This document shows, in pieces, positions 5,107-6,936 of a stretch of 6,936 nucleotides of DNA; position 1 is the first letter of the stretch; each line of letters opens with the position of its first letter. The position numbers were made by a program, and so were the translations under genes. The notes under the pieces are model-generated. The model saw only the letters and a program-made list of their open reading frames with translations, ran no database searches and had not been told where the DNA came from. Origin of the DNA: Methanobacterium sp. (GTDB lineage Archaea; Methanobacteriota; Methanobacteria; Methanobacteriales; Methanobacteriaceae); contig PMGM01000072.1 in assembly GCA_003158115.1 (NCBI GenBank), positions 232-7,167 of the forward strand, given 5' to 3'.

Positions 5107-5749
5107 TTATTGAGGAAAGATTGAACATAAAAATATTAAATCAATAATAATCAATTTCCATATAATCGAGTATTAGGATACATCAACTCTTAGTAGATAT
5201 TTGAATTCTCTTATTGACTCCACGATTGTAAAGGACACACTCATTTTTTTTATTGAAATCACATTACTCTAATATTATTAATCATAACTATATGGAAATA
5301 ATATATACATATTTTGTAAGAATCTCTTGCGATAATGTAACAAAAAAGTCTCAAGAAGAAAATAGATAAGAAATTAATTAAGCTTATTTTTTTATATCAT
5401 TATTTATCTATTATCAGTCTTTTCCCAGAAACTCCTACAGAGAGAAAGATCTCTCCTAATAGAATTAATAAAAGTTATTTATGATTATTTTAACTAAAGT
5501 TGTATAGATACCAAATAAACTTTTTTTCAAACTTGAATTCTATTTAAAACTGTTTATTAACATATATGTCAACAGCCAATTATTTAAATTCAAAAATATA
5601 TATATGAGGTTAAACTATCTCTAAAAGTGAGAAAAAAGGTGCTAAGTTATCCTCTACAAAGATTTATTAATATTTAAAGATATTAGGGCAAATTTAATTT
5701 AAAAAAAGAAGAAAGAATATAAACTTCTATTTTGCCTCTGAACTCTTGA
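5107..5749. other. Gene-poor AT-rich intergenic region with several small inverted repeats
   Basis: About 640 bp with no credible ORF on either strand. It holds a T8 run at 5244-5251 that may terminate the rhodanese transcript, an inverted repeat AATAGATAA (5361-5369) / TTATCTATT (5404-5412) around a T-rich loop, a small hairpin GAGAGA-AAGA-TCTCTC at 5440-5455, and TTTCCATATA (5154-5163) opposite TATATGGAAA (5290-5299). None is distinctive enough to name an RNA. I saw no tRNA, CRISPR array or transposase remnant. Confidence 0.5.
5701..5707 (-). terminator. Oligo-T terminator of the small membrane protein gene
   Basis: Seven A residues on the plus strand read as T7 on the minus strand, 42 nt after the TAA stop of the 51-codon gene and in a T-rich context, matching the local terminator style. 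Confidence 0.4.
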
Positions 5750-5905
5750 TTATTTTTTGAGAAGCCATTGATAAAGTCCGTACACTATTAATACTACTAT
5801 TACTATCCAAAACAGCCAATAAAATATACCAGGTACGGCTAAAGCCAAAATAGCCAAAACTACACCGAATAAGAATGTTATTGCACCTTTTGATTTTTCG
5901 TTCAT
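5750..5905 (-). CDS. Small membrane protein, 51 residues, two predicted helices
   Basis: A short minus-strand gene from ATG 5905 to TAA 5750. The product starts with a charged MNEKSKG, then a hydrophobic helix (about residues 8-25, AITFLFGVVLAILALAV), a P-G turn, a second helix (about 28-46, FYWLFWIVIVVLIVYGLY) and ends QWLLKK. The positive ends on both sides suggest a hairpin in the membrane with N- and C-termini in the cytoplasm. GGTGAT lies 4 nt before the ATG and a TATA-like sequence about 35-45 nt before it, and an oligo-T run follows, so it has a full set of expression signals. I do not recognise the family; similar tiny two-helix proteins are common in methanogens without known function. 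Confidence 0.65.
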   Translation of the reverse strand: MNEKSKGAITFLFGVVLAILALAVPGIFYWLFWIVIVVLIVYGLYQWLLKK

Positions 5906-5935
5906 AATATCACCAATATAATATTATAGTTGGCA

Positions 5936-5950
5936 AAATATTTATAATTT
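5936..5950 (-). promoter_or_regulatory. TATA box of the small membrane protein gene
   Basis: On the minus strand AAATTATAAATATTTT stands about 31-45 nt before ATG 5905, predicting a transcript start near 5915 and a leader just long enough to hold the GGTGAT ribosome site. Confidence 0.45.
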
Positions 5951-6060
5951 GCTCTATACGTAATAAAATATCCAGTAAATTTCAATTAGAAGATAAAACT
6001 ATAGAAAACATTCAAATAATTGTAAATACGAAGATTTTTCAATATTCCAAAAGTTAATAG

Positions 6061-6284
6061 ACGAATATTTTTTTTAATTTTTGTATAGGAATTTCATTTA
6101 TCCCTCCGCATGGTTCATTGGAACATATAACTATCGAGCTGTTGATTCAATACGAGGCTGTTATAATAACGGAAATAGTGAACTCCAATCAACTATTCAA
6201 TACCAATGTATGGATATTATACTTGAATCATTAGAAAACGGATCTGATAAACAACAATTCAAAAATATATATTTGATAAATTAA
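6061..6284 (+). pseudogene. Possible decayed coding segment
   Basis: Two overlapping plus-strand frames are open here. One, starting only at TTG 6081 without a ribosome site, gives 67 codons (to 6284). The other, open from 6061 to a TAG near 6235, gives a protein-like stretch (SFIPPHGSLEHITIELLIQYEAVIITEI, read in parts) without any start codon. Base composition at 6088-6250 is visibly less AT-rich than on both sides, as in coding DNA here. A remnant of a gene with a frameshift would fit; so would chance. I recognise no family in either frame. Confidence 0.2.
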
Positions 6285-6481
6285 CAGGTAGTAAAAAAGA
6301 ATAAAAACAACTTTACTCAATTATTGTTATCCTGATTAGTTTTAATAAAATTAATAATGTTTTTATAAGTTTTTTTAAGTTGTATGGCTTTTCTGTTGGG
6401 GTTCTGTTTAATTACTTGTACTATTATTTAATAACTTTAGTGAATAACCTATTTTATATCCTATGACTTTGAAATATTAAA

Positions 6482-6491
6482 GTATAAAATA
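6482..6491 (+). promoter_or_regulatory. TATA box of the zinc-ribbon membrane protein gene
   Basis: GTATAAAATA about 32-41 nt before ATG 6523, after an A-rich stretch, fits an archaeal core promoter. The short leader would include GAGTGA at 6511-6516 as a weak ribosome site. Confidence 0.45.
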
Positions 6492-6522
6492 GTATGTAAC
6501 ATTAATCTTAGAGTGAAAGTTT

Positions 6523-6717
6523 ATGAAAATAGAATTAGTTACTTGTGTGAAATGTGGTTCAACAATAAAATCGAATTCAAACATTTGCCCTAATTGTGGT
6601 ACTAATCAAGATTGCTTTTTAAAAATTGCTAACAGGAACGCTAACATCTTTATTGTAATGTTCATATCCCTTTCCATTATACTAATTTTAACTGGGATCT
6701 TCATACTTCATCCATAA
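6523..6717 (+). CDS. Zinc-ribbon protein with one C-terminal membrane helix
   Basis: A 64-residue protein with a small zinc ribbon at the N-terminus (C8-V-K-C11 and C22-P-N-C25-G, spaced 10 residues apart) and one hydrophobic helix at about 41-62 (NIFIVMFISLSIILILTGIFIL), ending four residues after it. It should be tail-anchored with the zinc ribbon in the cytoplasm. The arrangement matches the many short zinc-ribbon membrane proteins of archaea, for which no common function is known. A good TATA box and a weak GAGTGA site support ATG 6523. A further cysteine, C31, lies outside the ribbon. There is no functional link to neighbouring genes. Confidence 0.7.
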   Translation: MKIELVTCVKCGSTIKSNSNICPNCGTNQDCFLKIANRNANIFIVMFISLSIILILTGIFILHP

Positions 6718-6741
6718 ATATTAATTTTAAATTACAGCACC

Positions 6742-6803
6742 TCTGAGTAAATAACACAGTAAGTAAGTAACTACATGAATTAATGAGCATATATCTGAGT
6801 AAA
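6742..6803 (+). repeat. 10-bp direct repeat TCTGAGTAAA
   Basis: TCTGAGTAAA occurs at 6742-6751 and 6794-6803, 52 bp apart. The second copy runs into the palindrome at 6800-6816. Between them is a short AAGTAAGTAAGTAA-like tract (6758-6770). Confidence 0.4.
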
Positions 6804-6832
6804 CGCATAGCGTTTATGTAAAGCTGTATATG
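6788..6832. repeat. Nested palindrome in the terminal intergenic region
   Basis: TAAACGC-ATA-GCGTTTA at 6800-6816 is a perfect 7-bp inverted repeat with a 3-nt loop, and CATATA (6788-6793) with TATATG (6827-6832) makes an outer pair around it. No T-run follows, so it is not a clear terminator. It could be a protein-binding site or part of a small RNA; 6718-6936 otherwise contains no gene that I can support. Confidence 0.4.
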
Positions 6833-6936
6833 TTATGTTTAGTCTACAGGAACCTTTACAGAGTGTGCAGGTAAAATCCTATTTCAAAGTCAATAGATTT
6901 AATTAATATACTAAGTAATTGTAGATTAGATCACCA

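Larger units (their letters stand above)
5951..6522. other. Gene-poor region upstream of the zinc-ribbon gene
   Basis: Apart from the possible decayed gene at 6061-6284 and the promoter at 6482-6491, this stretch shows no supported gene. The sequence on either side of 6088-6250 is very AT-rich, with T-runs at 6068-6075 and 6361-6379. Confidence 0.45.

Noticed and set aside
5154..5299. TTTCCATATA / TATATGGAAA inverted repeat as mobile-element ends
   Set aside because: Only about 130 bp lie between the arms, with no ORF and no target duplication seen; 10-bp A/T-rich matches are expected by chance in this composition.
5440..5455. GAGAGA-AAGA-TCTCTC hairpin as a terminator
   Set aside because: The stem is short, there is no T-run after it and no gene ends nearby.
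6081..6284. 67-codon ORF as a genuine gene
   Set aside because: The start is a TTG with no ribosome site, no promoter is apparent, the product is unfamiliar, and a competing frame is open over the same bases. Kept only as a possible relic.
6924..6936. Sequence ending in CACCA at the window edge as a tRNA 3' end
   Set aside because: No T-arm GTTC-type sequence, no acceptor stem partner and no anticodon arm can be found upstream.
1..6936. CRISPR array, rRNA, tRNA or transposase
   Set aside because: No regularly spaced repeats, no conserved RNA motifs and no transposase-like ORF on either strand.

Overview
The window is AT-rich (roughly 30% GC by eye) and reads as archaeal, most likely a methanogen of the Methanobacteriales type. 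Three things point that way: two TrmB-type regulators, an archaeoflavoprotein of the AfpA family, and the signals. Shine-Dalgarno sites are AGGAGATGA/GGTGAT-like, some promoters show A/T TATA boxes with short leaders, and genes mostly end in oligo-T terminators of the form T6-8-A-TTTT. The taxonomic placement is an inference from gene content, not from a marker gene.

Layout: (1) 47-1761 holds two convergent TrmB-like regulators. (2) 1902-3069 is a two-gene operon, divergent from the second regulator, with a SnoaL-like (NTF2-fold) protein and a protein with two CDGSH iron-sulfur motifs. It ends in a strong hairpin plus T8 that overlaps the end of the second gene. (3) 3123-3473 is a small Rieske [2Fe-2S] protein. 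(4) 3581-4135 is an AfpA-like flavoprotein. (5) 4309-4590 is a glutaredoxin-like gene broken by one in-frame TGA, with intact coding sequence on both sides. (6) 4759-5106 is a single-domain rhodanese. (7) 5107-6936 is gene-poor: a 51-codon two-helix membrane protein on the minus strand (5750-5905), a possible decayed gene near 6061-6284, a zinc-ribbon/one-helix membrane protein (6523-6717), and a palindrome-rich tail.

Six consecutive plus-strand genes (1902-5106) make a redox and sulfur-handling island: SnoaL-like, double CDGSH, Rieske, flavoprotein, glutaredoxin and rhodanese. Each family is known, but I do not know of this combination as a described system. A plausible inference is a small-carrier electron and thiol/persulfide relay (ferredoxin to flavoprotein to Rieske/CDGSH, with glutaredoxin and rhodanese handling thiols and sulfane sulfur), perhaps for oxidative or sulfur stress. 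The divergent TrmB-like gene is the natural candidate regulator of the first operon. A shared GGTTTAATTCATA element lies upstream of both the glutaredoxin and rhodanese genes and may tie those two together.

The two points most worth a second look are the in-frame TGA in the glutaredoxin-like gene and the shared upstream element. Everything here is read by eye, with no database search.
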